26,272 nucleotides of DNA from Sulfurovum sp. (GCA_023955225.1 JAGSGJ010000030.1:1-26272), one strand, 5' to 3'. Shown: positions 7,139 through 15,528, counted from the first letter of the stretch. The notes: generated by a model from the letters alone, not told the origin. Program-made: numbers and translations.

Positions 7139-8479
7139 ATGAAAAAAATTATACTTTCAACAGTAGCAATCGCTACTATGGCAACAATGGCAAATGCGAG
7201 CACAAGCTCAGATATTAAAACATTAAAAGCTCAGATGGCAGCAATGTCAGAAAAGCTAGACACTTTAGAGACCAAAGAAGCCAAAGTAGCGAAAAAATCA
7301 AACGATCTTATCACTATTGAAAGAAAAGACTCTCCTGAATTTCTACTGGGTAAAGAGACAGATATCAATATGAAATTCCAAGCTCAGGACAATCCAGACA
7401 TGTGGCTTAAAGCAGGTGTAAGAATCCAAGGTACGTTTGAAAATAAAGAAACAAAAAATCTTACTACTGGAGAAACAAACTCGCTTCAAGATGGGTACTT
7501 AAGAAGAACAAGATTTGAGATTGCTGCAGGATTTGGTAAACATTCTTCATTTGTAATGGATGTAAGAAATGATAAAGCTAACCAGGGAGACGGTGGTGAA
7601 CGTGGGTTTAATGTTGGGGATGCCTATGTAAAAATCAAAAAACCTTTTGATACTTCACTTGTAAACTTCAAACTTTACCGTGCAAAAATCGATGTTTCAC
7701 GTACGGAAACAGTGAAATCAGCGCGTGTACTTGTATATGACAGACCAAAAGTTGCTGATTCAGCTGCGCAGTTTATCACAGAGAACCGTAGAGCGGCTAA
7801 CGTTCAAATGTATGGTGACTGGAATAAAAAAGTTCATTACCAAGTAGCATTCGGTGATGCAACGGCTACAGATCATACTGTAGATGCATCAGGTGCAGAC
7901 TTAGATGGTTCTATTAAAGATCAAAACTTCTTTTATGGTGGGAAAATTGTACCCTCTCCCTTTGACGGCTGGGAAGAGACAGCGCGTACAGAGACATACT
8001 TTGGTGAAGGAAAACACTTTGCTGTAGGTGTAGGTTACTGGAAAGCAGGAGGCATCAATTATGAAACAGAGGATGGTTTACTTATTGATACAGATCATAC
8101 ATTGCTTAACTATGAACTTTCTGCACACTACAAAAATGCATTTATTCAGGCAGAATATTTTGACTTTGACGGTGTAGTAAAAGATTTCACTCCAGGGCTA
8201 GCTCCAGCAGAAACAGGTAAATCATCAGGCTGGTATGCAACAGGTGAATATATTATTCCTGAACTCGGATATATTGCTCCATTCTTCCGTTATGAAAAAT
8301 GGGATAAATGGGATGATGCTGAAGGATATGATTTTACATCAAAGATGGCTGGTGTTAACTGGTACCTTCGTGGAAACACAATAAAAGTTGGAGCTCTTTT
8401 ACAGAAAGATACCTATGGTGCAGAGATAGGGAACAAAGAAACTACTTCAGCTAGAATCACATCACAGTGGTTCTTCTAG
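7139..8479 (+). CDS. Phosphate-selective porin (OprO/OprP type), outer membrane
   Basis: This 446-residue outer-membrane protein looks like the porin O/P family, whose founding members form anion channels that favour phosphate or polyphosphate. ATG 7139 is chosen because AAGGA lies 9 bp upstream and a signal peptide follows (MKKIILSTVAIATMATMANA, cleavage before STSS). Residues about 22-50 form a short coiled coil (DIKTLKAQMAAMSEKLDTLE), then a beta-strand domain with LKAGVRIQGTF and DGYLRRTRFEIAAGF, and a C-terminal phenylalanine in SQWFF, the usual sorting signal. Upstream codons in frame are actually the promoter. The three-half-site Pho box and the pst genes nearby support phosphate uptake; selectivity itself is inferred. 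Confidence 0.85.
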   Translation: MKKIILSTVAIATMATMANASTSSDIKTLKAQMAAMSEKLDTLETKEAKVAKKSNDLITIERKDSPEFLLGKETDINMKFQAQDNPDMWLKAGVRIQGTFENKETKNLTTGETNSLQDGYLRRTRFEIAAGFGKHSSFVMDVRNDKANQGDGGERGFNVGDAYVKIKKPFDTSLVNFKLYRAKIDVSRTETVKSARVLVYDRPKVADSAAQFITENRRAANVQMYGDWNKKVHYQVAFGDATATDHTVDASGADLDGSIKDQNFFYGGKIVPSPFDGWEETARTETYFGEGKHFAVGVGYWKAGGINYETEDGLLIDTDHTLLNYELSAHYKNAFIQAEYFDFDGVVKDFTPGLAPAETGKSSGWYATGEYIIPELGYIAPFFRYEKWDKWDDAEGYDFTSKMAGVNWYLRGNTIKVGALLQKDTYGAEIGNKETTSARITSQWFF

Positions 8480-8500
8480 AATTTTCCTCCTTTCTATAAA

Positions 8501-8555
8501 CTAACTTTCACCTTAGAAGTTAGATATTTTGGGGACAAGACTGGCTCTTGTCTCC
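8501..8555 (+). terminator. Two hairpins after the porin gene
   Basis: CTAACTT (8501-8507) pairs with AAGTTAG (8517-8523). Then GGGGACAAGA (8531-8540) pairs with TCTTGTCTCC (8546-8555) around a 5-nt loop, a strong 10-bp stem with one G-U pair. The sequence after it is pyrimidine-rich but has no immediate U-run. Probable terminator or 3' stabiliser. Confidence 0.5.
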
Positions 8556-8594
8556 ACTGCGTATTTCTCTCCCCTTTTTCATTAAACTATTTCG

Positions 8595-8637
8595 GTTACA
8601 TTTTGGTAACAAAATTGTAATACTTTTTCTCTATAAT
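8595..8637 (+). promoter_or_regulatory. Pho-box promoter of pit, three half-sites
   Basis: GTTAC (8595-8599), GTAAC (8606-8610) and GTAAT (8617-8621) repeat every 11 bp; the last is 10 bp from TATAAT (8632-8637). The first two also read as a box on the opposite strand (GTTAC, 6 bp, GTAAC), so orientation of the upstream dimer is ambiguous. Confidence 0.7.
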
Positions 8638-8664
8638 TCCAAAACTTTATAAATAGGAAGAAAA

Positions 8665-10206
8665 ATGAACAATACATTTAAGATTATTCTGGGTGCAGGT
8701 TTTGCGGTAGCTGTGGCTTTTTATGCAAACAGTATCATGGGACAATCAACTCATGGAGGCTTTTTAGTCCTTGCCGCTGTATTTGGTGCCTATATGGCGA
8801 TGAACATCGGTGCCAATGATGTAGCAAACAACGTAGGACCTGCGGTTGGTTCTGGTGCATTGACTATAGGTGGGGCAATTATCATAGCTTCTATCTTTGA
8901 GGCAGGTGGAGCGCTCATCGCCGGTGGCGATGTTGTGGGGACCATCAAAAAAGGGATCATCTCTCCAGATGCATTTGGTAATGACCCTATGCTTTTTGTC
9001 TATGGCATGTCTGCAGCACTTCTTGCAGCTGCACTATGGCTAAACCTTGCAACATGGCTTAAAGCACCAGTATCAACAACACACTCTATCGTAGGTGGTG
9101 TACTTGGTGGTGGTATCGCCGCAGGTGGTTTTGCCATTGTTTCTTGGGGTACGATGGGTAAGATCGCTGCTTCATGGGTGATCTCTCCAGTGCTTGGTGG
9201 TGTGATCGCAGCGATTTTCCTCTATGTAATCAAATCACAGATCGTCTATAAAGAAGATAAGTTGGCCGCAGCAAAGAAAATTGTACCTATATTGGTAGCA
9301 ATTATGGTAGCAGCATTCATCACGTATCTTACGCTTAAAGGACTTAAAAAAGTATGGCCTGTAATCGTAGATACATTGAGCTTTTTACCGCAAACGAAAA
9401 AACCTACTTTATTGGTAGCTCTCATCTTTGGTGGTATCGGTGCAGTGATTACCTATATCATTGTTAAACCTAAGATAGCAAACAAAATTATAGGAATGGA
9501 AGCTACTAGAGAGTCTATTAATCTTCTCTTTACTATACCTCTTATCTTTGCTGCTGCACTCTTAAGTTTCGCACATGGCGCAAACGATGTTGCCAATGCT
9601 GTAGGCCCTTTGGCTGCAGTATATGATGCACTCACAACACATGGCGTTTCAGCAAAAGCAGCGATTCCTTTATGGGTCATGGTTGTTGGTGGTGTGGGTA
9701 TCTCTGTAGGTCTTGCACTTTTTGGACCAAGACTCATTAAAACTGTTGGTTCTGAGATCACTGAACTTGATCAGATGAGAGCATTCTCCATCATGATGGC
9801 AGCGGCTATTACAGTGGTTATCGCTTCTCAGCTTGGGTTACCGGTTTCTTCTACTCACATTGCAGTTGGTGCTATATTTGGTGTCGGATTCCTTAGAGAA
9901 TGGCTTGACAGTAAAGAGATGGGTGAAAAGCAAGAGAAATTGCAAACAGAAGTTGAAAAACAAAATACACTCAAATCAGAACTTACACAAATTCAGGCAG
10001 CTGGAGATTATAAAAGACAAGTAGAATTAATAGAAGCTGTTAAAGTGCAAAAGAAAAAAGTAAAAAGCCTTAAGCGTACATTACGTGAAAACTATGTGAA
10101 GCGTGGTATGGTGAAAAAGATCGTAGCGGCATGGGTTATCACTGTTCCTGCTGCAGCAGTACTTTCTGCGATTATTTTCTTTATACTTAAAGGTGTAGCG
10201 AACTAA
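8665..10206 (+). CDS. pit: Inorganic phosphate transporter, Pit/PHO4 family
   Basis: An integral inner-membrane phosphate permease of the PHO4 family, normally driven by proton or sodium symport. The 513-residue protein has the two inverted-repeat signatures: GANDVANNVGP from residue 49 and HGANDVANAVGP from residue 304, each followed by a PVSTTHS or PVSSTHI motif. Multiple hydrophobic helices surround them. Between the penultimate and last membrane helices lies a charged coiled coil of about 85 residues (REWLDSKEMGEKQEKLQ to KRTLRENYVKRG). The start has AGGAAG 5 bp upstream. In E. coli Pit is a constitutive low-affinity system; here a three-half-site Pho box suggests induction with the high-affinity genes. 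Confidence 0.93.
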   Translation: MNNTFKIILGAGFAVAVAFYANSIMGQSTHGGFLVLAAVFGAYMAMNIGANDVANNVGPAVGSGALTIGGAIIIASIFEAGGALIAGGDVVGTIKKGIISPDAFGNDPMLFVYGMSAALLAAALWLNLATWLKAPVSTTHSIVGGVLGGGIAAGGFAIVSWGTMGKIAASWVISPVLGGVIAAIFLYVIKSQIVYKEDKLAAAKKIVPILVAIMVAAFITYLTLKGLKKVWPVIVDTLSFLPQTKKPTLLVALIFGGIGAVITYIIVKPKIANKIIGMEATRESINLLFTIPLIFAAALLSFAHGANDVANAVGPLAAVYDALTTHGVSAKAAIPLWVMVVGGVGISVGLALFGPRLIKTVGSEITELDQMRAFSIMMAAAITVVIASQLGLPVSSTHIAVGAIFGVGFLREWLDSKEMGEKQEKLQTEVEKQNTLKSELTQIQAAGDYKRQVELIEAVKVQKKKVKSLKRTLRENYVKRGMVKKIVAAWVITVPAAAVLSAIIFFILKGVAN

Positions 10207-10257
10207 AGACAACATAATGTGTTGCATCAGCATACACAAAAATAATGTATCGTTTTT

Positions 10258-10279
10258 ACGTGGGCAGTAATGCCCGCGT
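10258..10279 (+). terminator. Hairpin after pit
   Basis: ACGTGGGC (10258-10265) pairs with GCCCGCGT (10272-10279) around AGTAAT, with one G-U pair. A bulged hairpin (TGTGTTGC with GCATACACA, about 10218-10238) precedes it. No U-run follows, so termination is plausible but not certain. Confidence 0.45.
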
Positions 10280-10314
10280 TACCTCCCAAAAAATCTTCCC
10301 TCTCTTCATTTTCT

Positions 10315-10346
10315 GTAATCAAAATGTTATCAAGATATACTATGCT
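10315..10346 (+). promoter_or_regulatory. Pho-box promoter of the first PhoB-type regulator
   Basis: GTAAT (10315-10319), 6 bp, GTTAT (10326-10330), 10 bp, TATGCT (10341-10346). A competing -10, TATACT, overlaps at 10336-10341. With TATGCT the transcript would begin at about the A of ATG 10352; with TATACT, a few bases before. Either way no Shine-Dalgarno fits. Autoregulation is implied. Confidence 0.6.
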
Positions 10347-10351
10347 ACTGC

Positions 10352-11035
10352 ATGAAAAACACAGATATAGAAATCATCGTTATTGAAGATGAACCAGATA
10401 TTTTAGAACTTCTTGAGTATCATCTTGAAAAAGAAGGATACACTGTTACGGGGTTCCTCTCCACTGAAAATGTAGAACAGTTTTTAGAAGAAGAAAATCC
10501 TGCACTGATGATCGTTGATAGAAATCTTCCTGGTATAGAGGGAAGTGAATTTGTCGCACAAATACGTGAACTAGGATATGATATTCCCGTTATGTTTCTC
10601 ACTGCAAGAGACAAAGAGAGTGACTTGGAAGAGGGTTTCCATTCTGGAGGTGATGACTATATGACTAAGCCTTTCAGTAGTAAAGAACTACTTTTAAGAG
10701 TAGCAGCATTATTGAAACGTAGTGGTGTGACAGCTACGAATAAAGTAAAATACAGAGACCTCATACTTGATCTGCAACAAAGAGAACTATTCATAGATAA
10801 TAAGCGTATAGAATTGACCAATTTAGAATTTAAACTGCTCCATACCTTTGTTAAAAATCCGCATCAACCATTAGATAGAGATTTTCTGCGTGAGGAAGTT
10901 TGGGGTGATGATAGTGCAAATTTTCATGATAAGACCATCAACGTAGCGATGAACAGACTGAAAAAGAAGATAGATCCTGAAGCCGTGAAAGAGTATTTTG
11001 CTCCTGTGTGGGGTGTTGGATATAAATTACTTTAA
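10352..11035 (+). CDS. OmpR/PhoB-family response regulator, phosphate cluster, copy 1
   Basis: A 227-residue transcription factor of the PhoB/OmpR type. The receiver (1-122) has acidic residues Glu12 and Asp13, phospho-acceptor Asp56 in IVDRNLPG, Thr84 and Lys106 in TKPFS. The winged-helix domain (about 130-227) contains LTNLEFKLLHTF, REEVWG and the recognition region NVAMNRLKKKI, ending PVWGVGYKLL. It lies between pit and pstS behind its own Pho box, so it is the likely phosphate regulator (functional counterpart of PhoB, or of PhosR in Campylobacter). No histidine kinase gene is adjacent. There is no ribosome-binding site before ATG; translation is probably leaderless. It is a close paralogue of the gene at 15541. 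Confidence 0.93.
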   Translation: MKNTDIEIIVIEDEPDILELLEYHLEKEGYTVTGFLSTENVEQFLEEENPALMIVDRNLPGIEGSEFVAQIRELGYDIPVMFLTARDKESDLEEGFHSGGDDYMTKPFSSKELLLRVAALLKRSGVTATNKVKYRDLILDLQQRELFIDNKRIELTNLEFKLLHTFVKNPHQPLDRDFLREEVWGDDSANFHDKTINVAMNRLKKKIDPEAVKEYFAPVWGVGYKLL

Positions 11036-11069
11036 AATCATTTCTTTTATTTTTCATTAAAATCATCCT

Positions 11070-11101
11070 GTAACCAAAATGTTTCCAAGTTGTTTTATAC
11101 T
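11070..11101 (+). promoter_or_regulatory. Pho-box promoter of pstS
   Basis: GTAAC (11070-11074), CAAAAT, GTTTC (11081-11085), 10 bp, TATACT (11096-11101). The box fits, as I recall it, the C. jejuni PhosR consensus GTTTC-N-AAAA-N-GTTTC except for GTAAC in the first half. Predicted start near 11108 gives a leader of about 39 nt. Confidence 0.75.
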
Positions 11102-11146
11102 TCGCCCAATCCAAAATGGATAACTTATTTCTTAAGGAAACAAACC

Positions 11147-12148
11147 ATGACATTAAAAACAATTCTTACAACAGCTATAGCTGCTTCAGTAGCACTTACA
11201 GCAGTGAATGCTGATGAACTTAAAGGTAGAGGAGCATCATTCCCTGGACCTGTATATAAAGCTTGGACTGCTGAATATTTTACTGCAACCAAAAATCAAG
11301 TAAACTACACACCAACTGGTTCTGGTGACGGTGTTAAGTCTATCAAAAAAAGAATGGTTGATTTTGCCGGTTCAGATAAACCACTTAAACCAAAAGCACT
11401 TAAAAAAGACAAACTTTATATGTTCCCTGCCGTAGTAGGTTCAGTTGTTTTAGCGTATAACCTTGACGGTGTGAAAGACGGAGAGCTTAAACTTAGTCGT
11501 GCAGCAATCTCAGGTATCTTTGGTGGAAGTATCACACATTGGGATGACAAAGCGATCATGGCACAAAATGCTGGTTTAAAGTTACCACACGAACCTATCA
11601 CTGTAGCAGTGAGAGCAGATAAATCAGGTACAACATTTAACTTTACATATTTCTTGAATAAACTTGATGAAACCATTAAAGTAAGTAAGAAACCTACATG
11701 GAAAGCAGCAAAAGTAGTAGCAGGTAAATCAAACTCAGGTGTATCAGCAAATATCCAACAGATCAAAAACTCTATCGGGTACATCGAGTATTCTTTCAAA
11801 GAGAAATTAGGATTGGCAGCAGCACAAATAGAAAACAAAGAAGGTCAATACATCAACCCAACACTTAAGTCTTTCCAAGATGCAGCGAAATATGCAAGTT
11901 GGACAGCTGAGAATGATTTTTATGCAGTGATCGGTGACCCGGCAGGTGCAACTTCGTATCCTATAGTAGCGGCTACATTTATCTTACTTCCAGAAGAGAA
12001 AATGGAAACAAATAAGCAAGTAACTGCATTTATCGACTGGGCTTATACTCATGGTGACAAAGCAGCAACAGATCTTGGTTATGTTCCACTTCCTGCATCG
12101 ACTAAAGATGAGATCAGAAAATATTGGGAAGCTAAGAAAATCAAATAA
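11147..12148 (+). CDS. pstS: Phosphate ABC transporter, periplasmic binding protein
   Basis: PstS captures phosphate in the periplasm and hands it to PstCA. The start is ATG 11147, with AAGGA 8 bp upstream; earlier in-frame codons are promoter DNA. The 333-residue precursor has a signal peptide (MTLKTILTTAIAASVALTAVNA, cleavage before DELKG). Phosphate-ligand regions are present: GRGASFPGPVYKAW at the mature N-terminus, YTPTGSGDGVKSI, and RADKSGTTFNFTYFL. YIEYSFKEK and FILLPEE follow family pattern. No lipobox cysteine, so the protein should be freely periplasmic. It has its own promoter, and a strong hairpin and a second Pho box separate it from pstC, allowing it to be made in excess over the permease. 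Confidence 0.96.
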   Translation: MTLKTILTTAIAASVALTAVNADELKGRGASFPGPVYKAWTAEYFTATKNQVNYTPTGSGDGVKSIKKRMVDFAGSDKPLKPKALKKDKLYMFPAVVGSVVLAYNLDGVKDGELKLSRAAISGIFGGSITHWDDKAIMAQNAGLKLPHEPITVAVRADKSGTTFNFTYFLNKLDETIKVSKKPTWKAAKVVAGKSNSGVSANIQQIKNSIGYIEYSFKEKLGLAAAQIENKEGQYINPTLKSFQDAAKYASWTAENDFYAVIGDPAGATSYPIVAATFILLPEEKMETNKQVTAFIDWAYTHGDKAATDLGYVPLPASTKDEIRKYWEAKKIK

Positions 12149-12173
12149 AAAGTCTCAAAAATACTACAATTAT

Positions 12174-12195
12174 AAGCTCTCTTTTTAGAGAGCTT
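12174..12195 (+). terminator. Perfect 9-bp hairpin between pstS and pstC
   Basis: AAGCTCTCT and AGAGAGCTT flank a TTTT loop, 25 bp after the pstS stop. No U-run follows. It could be a weak terminator, or protect the pstS message from 3' decay. Confidence 0.55.
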
Positions 12196-12259
12196 CCTCA
12201 CCAAATCACATTTATTCTCTAACTCCTTGAATACGTTTATAGAGACATAAATGTAATTG

Positions 12260-12291
12260 GTAACCAAAATGTTACCAACTTTTATTACAAT
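12260..12291 (+). promoter_or_regulatory. Pho-box promoter of pstC
   Basis: GTAAC (12260-12264), CAAAAT, GTTAC (12271-12275), 10 bp, TACAAT (12286-12291). Predicted start near 12298; the 60-nt leader contains a small imperfect dyad (CTGA, CACC, CTA, GGTG, TCAG; about 12309-12330) before the ribosome-binding site. Confidence 0.72.
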
Positions 12292-12357
12292 CCTCCGACT
12301 AAAATATCTGACTCACCCTAGGTGCTCAGATGGTTCAAATAATTATGAAGGCAATAC

Positions 12358-13212
12358 ATGAGTGGTAAACTCTTTAAGAATTTCTCTTTTTTCTCTGCAA
12401 CACTCTCCTTTTTCATACTTGTGGGTATCTTTGCAGTACTTTTCTCTTATGCTCAAGATGCATTGCATGAATTTGGCTTTGACTTCCTGTACAATGAAAC
12501 CTGGGAAGCAGATGAAGATGATGAAGGGGGTATCTTTGGTGGGTATGTACCTATCGTTGGTACATTACTTAGTACGCTTATCGCTATGGCCATTGCCACA
12601 CCATTGGCGATGGGGATCGCAATCTTTCTAACTGAAATTGCTACTGAAAAACTCGTACAACCCGTCTCTATAGCTATCGAGTTACTTGCGGCCATTCCAA
12701 GTATCATCTATGGTATGTGGGGACTTTTTTACTTTGCGCCTATCGTGCAGGCAACTGTAGGAGGCAATGGGGTAGGACTCTTGACTGCAGGAATCGTTTT
12801 GGCGATTATGATCATCCCTTTTATGGCGGCGATCACGAGGGATGCTATGAATACTGCACCTTCAGTCCTTAAAGAGTCAGCCTATGCTATGGGTGCAACG
12901 AAGTTTGAAGTGATCAAGGATGTTGTGATGCCTTATGCTAAAGGTGGGATCATCGGTTCTATTATCTTGGCGCTTGGACGTGCGTTGGGTGAGACGATGG
13001 CTGTGGCATTCCTCATAGGTTCTGTGATGAGTATCCCAAGCAGAGTGACAGACCCTACAACTTCCATCCCGGTTTTACTTGCAAATAACTTTGCAGAAGC
13101 CCAAGACCTTGAAATGAGCAGTATGTACTACCTTGCACTTGTTCTTTTTGTGGTGAGCTTTATCATTATTTCTGTGGCAAAGTTTTATTTTCTAGGTAGA
13201 AAGGCAGCATAA
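12358..13212 (+). CDS. pstC: Phosphate ABC transporter permease PstC
   Basis: An inner-membrane subunit forming half of the phosphate channel with PstA. The 284-residue protein has about six hydrophobic segments, the first at residues 10-32, then an acidic periplasmic loop (EADEDDEGG). The cytoplasmic EAA loop that contacts PstB is ESAYAMGATKFEVIKDVVMP, near residues 170-190. GRALGETMAVAFLIG is the typical PstC segment after it. ATG 12358 has GAAGG about 6 bp upstream. Its stop overlaps the pstA start (TAATG), and the operon continues with pstB and phoU. Confidence 0.95.
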   Translation: MSGKLFKNFSFFSATLSFFILVGIFAVLFSYAQDALHEFGFDFLYNETWEADEDDEGGIFGGYVPIVGTLLSTLIAMAIATPLAMGIAIFLTEIATEKLVQPVSIAIELLAAIPSIIYGMWGLFYFAPIVQATVGGNGVGLLTAGIVLAIMIIPFMAAITRDAMNTAPSVLKESAYAMGATKFEVIKDVVMPYAKGGIIGSIILALGRALGETMAVAFLIGSVMSIPSRVTDPTTSIPVLLANNFAEAQDLEMSSMYYLALVLFVVSFIIISVAKFYFLGRKAA

Positions 13213-14021
13213 TGAATAGACTCTTACTCAATAGAATCATTTTAATACTCTCTACACTTTCCGCAGTGATAGGGATAGGATTTCTTTTTTGGATACTCAT
13301 CACTTTGAGTTATAAAGGTATCACAAGTTTACACTTTACTACTTTTACAAACGACCTTGTAGGAGGAGGGATACGAAACCTTCTTGTAGGCCAGTTTACC
13401 ATGGCACTTATAGCAAGTGCTGTAGCTGTACCGATTGGTATGATGGCAGGAATCTACCTTAGAGAGTATAGTAATAATGGTAAATTAGCTTCAGTCATAA
13501 GAAACCTCAGTGATGTGATGATGTCAGCACCATCCATCGTCATAGGTGTTTTTGTCTTTGCACTGTTTGTTGACCCATTTGGTGGATATAATGGTTGGGC
13601 AGGTATCGTTGCCTTGGCTATCATGATGATACCTATCATCATCAGTACTACTGACAATATGCTTGCCTTAGTCCCTAAAGAGCTTAGAGAAGCAGGAATC
13701 GCTTTGGGTGGGAGTAAGCATAAGATCATTTTGCAGATAGTTATTAAAGCCGCTAAAGTAGGTATAACAACAGGAGTTTTACTCTCATTTGCTCGCATCA
13801 TTGGAGAGACGGCACCGTTGCTCTTTACTTCAGCCAATAACCAATTCTTTACTATGGATTTAACTGAGCAGTTTCCGTCCCTGACTGTAAGTATCTATAA
13901 CCTCGCAACGTATCCGGATGCAGAGAGTCGAGAGTTAGCGTGGGCAGCTGCTTTTGTGCTTACAATGATCGTTTTATGTATCAATCTCACAGGTCGATAT
14001 ATGACAAGAAATAAAAAATAA
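13212..14021 (+). CDS. pstA: Phosphate ABC transporter permease PstA
   Basis: The second permease subunit of the Pst importer. The 269-residue protein has an N-terminal membrane helix (residues 7-31), the periplasmic segment with TFTNDLVGGGIRNLLVGQF, and five further helices. The EAA loop is KELREAGIALGGSKHKIILQIV, followed by the PstA-typical FARIIGETAPLLFTSANNQF. The start codon shares its first base with the pstC stop, so translation is coupled and the two subunits should be made in equal amounts. A 21-bp gap leads to pstB. Product identity is secure from the ETAPLLFT motif and its position. Confidence 0.95.
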   Translation: MNRLLLNRIILILSTLSAVIGIGFLFWILITLSYKGITSLHFTTFTNDLVGGGIRNLLVGQFTMALIASAVAVPIGMMAGIYLREYSNNGKLASVIRNLSDVMMSAPSIVIGVFVFALFVDPFGGYNGWAGIVALAIMMIPIIISTTDNMLALVPKELREAGIALGGSKHKIILQIVIKAAKVGITTGVLLSFARIIGETAPLLFTSANNQFFTMDLTEQFPSLTVSIYNLATYPDAESRELAWAAAFVLTMIVLCINLTGRYMTRNKK

Positions 14022-14042
14022 TAGAAAAGGTCAGTAAATAAC

Positions 14043-14828
14043 ATGGCAAAAAATAACATTATAATGGATATTAAAGATTTTGATTTTACTTATGCAGGTG
14101 TAGATGAACCTTCATTAAATAAAGTCAATCTTCCCATAGAGAAAAATAAGATTACAGCGATGATAGGCCCTAGTGGTTGTGGTAAATCTACATTGCTTCG
14201 TGCGATGAACCGTATCCATGACCTCTATCCTGGTAATATCTATGAGGGAGAAATCAACCTTTACGGCGCTAATGGAGAAAAACAAAATATCTTAGAGCTC
14301 AAAAAAGAGAATGACTTCATAAAGTTGCGTCAACAAGTAGGGATGATTTTTCAAAAGCCTACACCATTTCCTATGAGTATCTTTGATAATGTTGCTTATG
14401 GCTTGAAACTTGCAGGTATTAAAGATGATGTAGAGGGACGTGTGGAAAAAGCTTTGAAAGATGCGGCCATCTGGAAAGAGACAAAAGACAGACTCAAAAA
14501 GAGTGCGCTTGGTCTAAGCGGAGGTCAACAGCAGAGACTTTGTATCGCTAGAGCAGTGGCACTTAAGCCAGAGGTATTACTTTTTGATGAGCCAACCTCA
14601 GCACTTGATCCTATTTCAACAGGAGCCATAGAAGAGTTGATAGCAGAACTTAAAAAAGATGTCTCTGTGGTGATCGTTACACATAACATGCAACAAGCCA
14701 GTAGATTGAGTGACTATACTGCTTTTATGTATTTGGGTGATTTGATAGAGTATGACAAAACAGATAAAATCTTTTTGAACCCTTCCCAGAAGTTGACAGA
14801 AGATTACATAACCGGTAGATTCGGATAA
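14043..14828 (+). CDS. pstB: Phosphate ABC transporter ATP-binding protein
   Basis: The ATPase that powers phosphate import through PstCA. The 261-residue protein has a Walker A loop GPSGCGKST at residues 42-50, the Q-loop MIFQKPTPFPMSIFDNV that is diagnostic for PstB among ABC ATPases, signature LSGGQQQR from residue 158, Walker B LLFDEP around 179-184 and the switch histidine in VTHNM. Upstream AAAGGTCAG is rather far from ATG 14043, so the ribosome-binding site is weak. It lies 10 bp before phoU in the same transcript. Confidence 0.97.
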   Translation: MAKNNIIMDIKDFDFTYAGVDEPSLNKVNLPIEKNKITAMIGPSGCGKSTLLRAMNRIHDLYPGNIYEGEINLYGANGEKQNILELKKENDFIKLRQQVGMIFQKPTPFPMSIFDNVAYGLKLAGIKDDVEGRVEKALKDAAIWKETKDRLKKSALGLSGGQQQRLCIARAVALKPEVLLFDEPTSALDPISTGAIEELIAELKKDVSVVIVTHNMQQASRLSDYTAFMYLGDLIEYDKTDKIFLNPSQKLTEDYITGRFG

Positions 14829-14838
14829 AGGATAAAAT

Positions 14839-15504
14839 ATGTTACCAGGATATCAAAATGCAAGACATACTGTAAGAGCGAATGTACTTAAGGTATTGGA
14901 AGGACTTTCCACGGCAAATAAAGAGGGACTTGAAGCACTTAAAGCTACAGATGCAGTGAAGTTAGAAGAAGCGAGACAAAGGCTTAAGGATGTCAGCAAA
15001 GAGACAGAGAAGATAGACAATGATATCGTACTTATTTTTGCAAAATATACACCAGAAGCAAGAGATCTACGAGAGTTGGTTTCGTATTTGAAGATCACTT
15101 CCGCTTTGAACCGTATCCGTGCAAATATAAACAACTATCTTAGAAATATGCAAAGTATGCTCACGGAAGAAAATGAAAATATTATGCAATTGATCCAAGA
15201 CTCATTGAGTATTAACCGTTGTACACTTAATGCTTTTGAACAATCTATAGAGATGTTTCAAACCTTTGATGATAATGACAAAGTCAAAGCATTAGCAACG
15301 AGAATTGATGTGGAATACAGTAAAACAGATGACATCTATACACTTCTTGAGAAAGAGGTGATACAAAAAATAGGCAGTGCTGATGGACTTGCAGAAGAGT
15401 ATTTTAACCTTTTGAAATACATACGTAAAAATCTTAAGATCATAGACCGTTTAGACAGTATGGCACAGCGTGTAATATTTGCACGTATGGGTGGAAAACT
15501 GTAA
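14839..15504 (+). CDS. phoU: PhoU-family phosphate signalling protein
   Basis: PhoU is a cytoplasmic helical-bundle protein that links PstB activity to the phosphate sensor kinase and restrains the Pho response when phosphate is ample. The 221-residue protein is all-helical with two similar halves. The family stretch YTPEARDLRELVSYLKI is clear near residues 70-86. The following metal-site motif, usually E-R-x-G-D, is here LNRIRANINN, and in the second half it is LKIIDRLDSM, so the acidic metal ligands are largely missing. Assignment rests on fold, position after pstB and AAAGGA-led start 10 bp downstream. It could be a divergent PhoU that does not bind metal clusters. Confidence 0.85.
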   Translation: MLPGYQNARHTVRANVLKVLEGLSTANKEGLEALKATDAVKLEEARQRLKDVSKETEKIDNDIVLIFAKYTPEARDLRELVSYLKITSALNRIRANINNYLRNMQSMLTEENENIMQLIQDSLSINRCTLNAFEQSIEMFQTFDDNDKVKALATRIDVEYSKTDDIYTLLEKEVIQKIGSADGLAEEYFNLLKYIRKNLKIIDRLDSMAQRVIFARMGGKL

Positions 15505-15528
15505 ATATAAATTGTCCAGCGTGTATGT

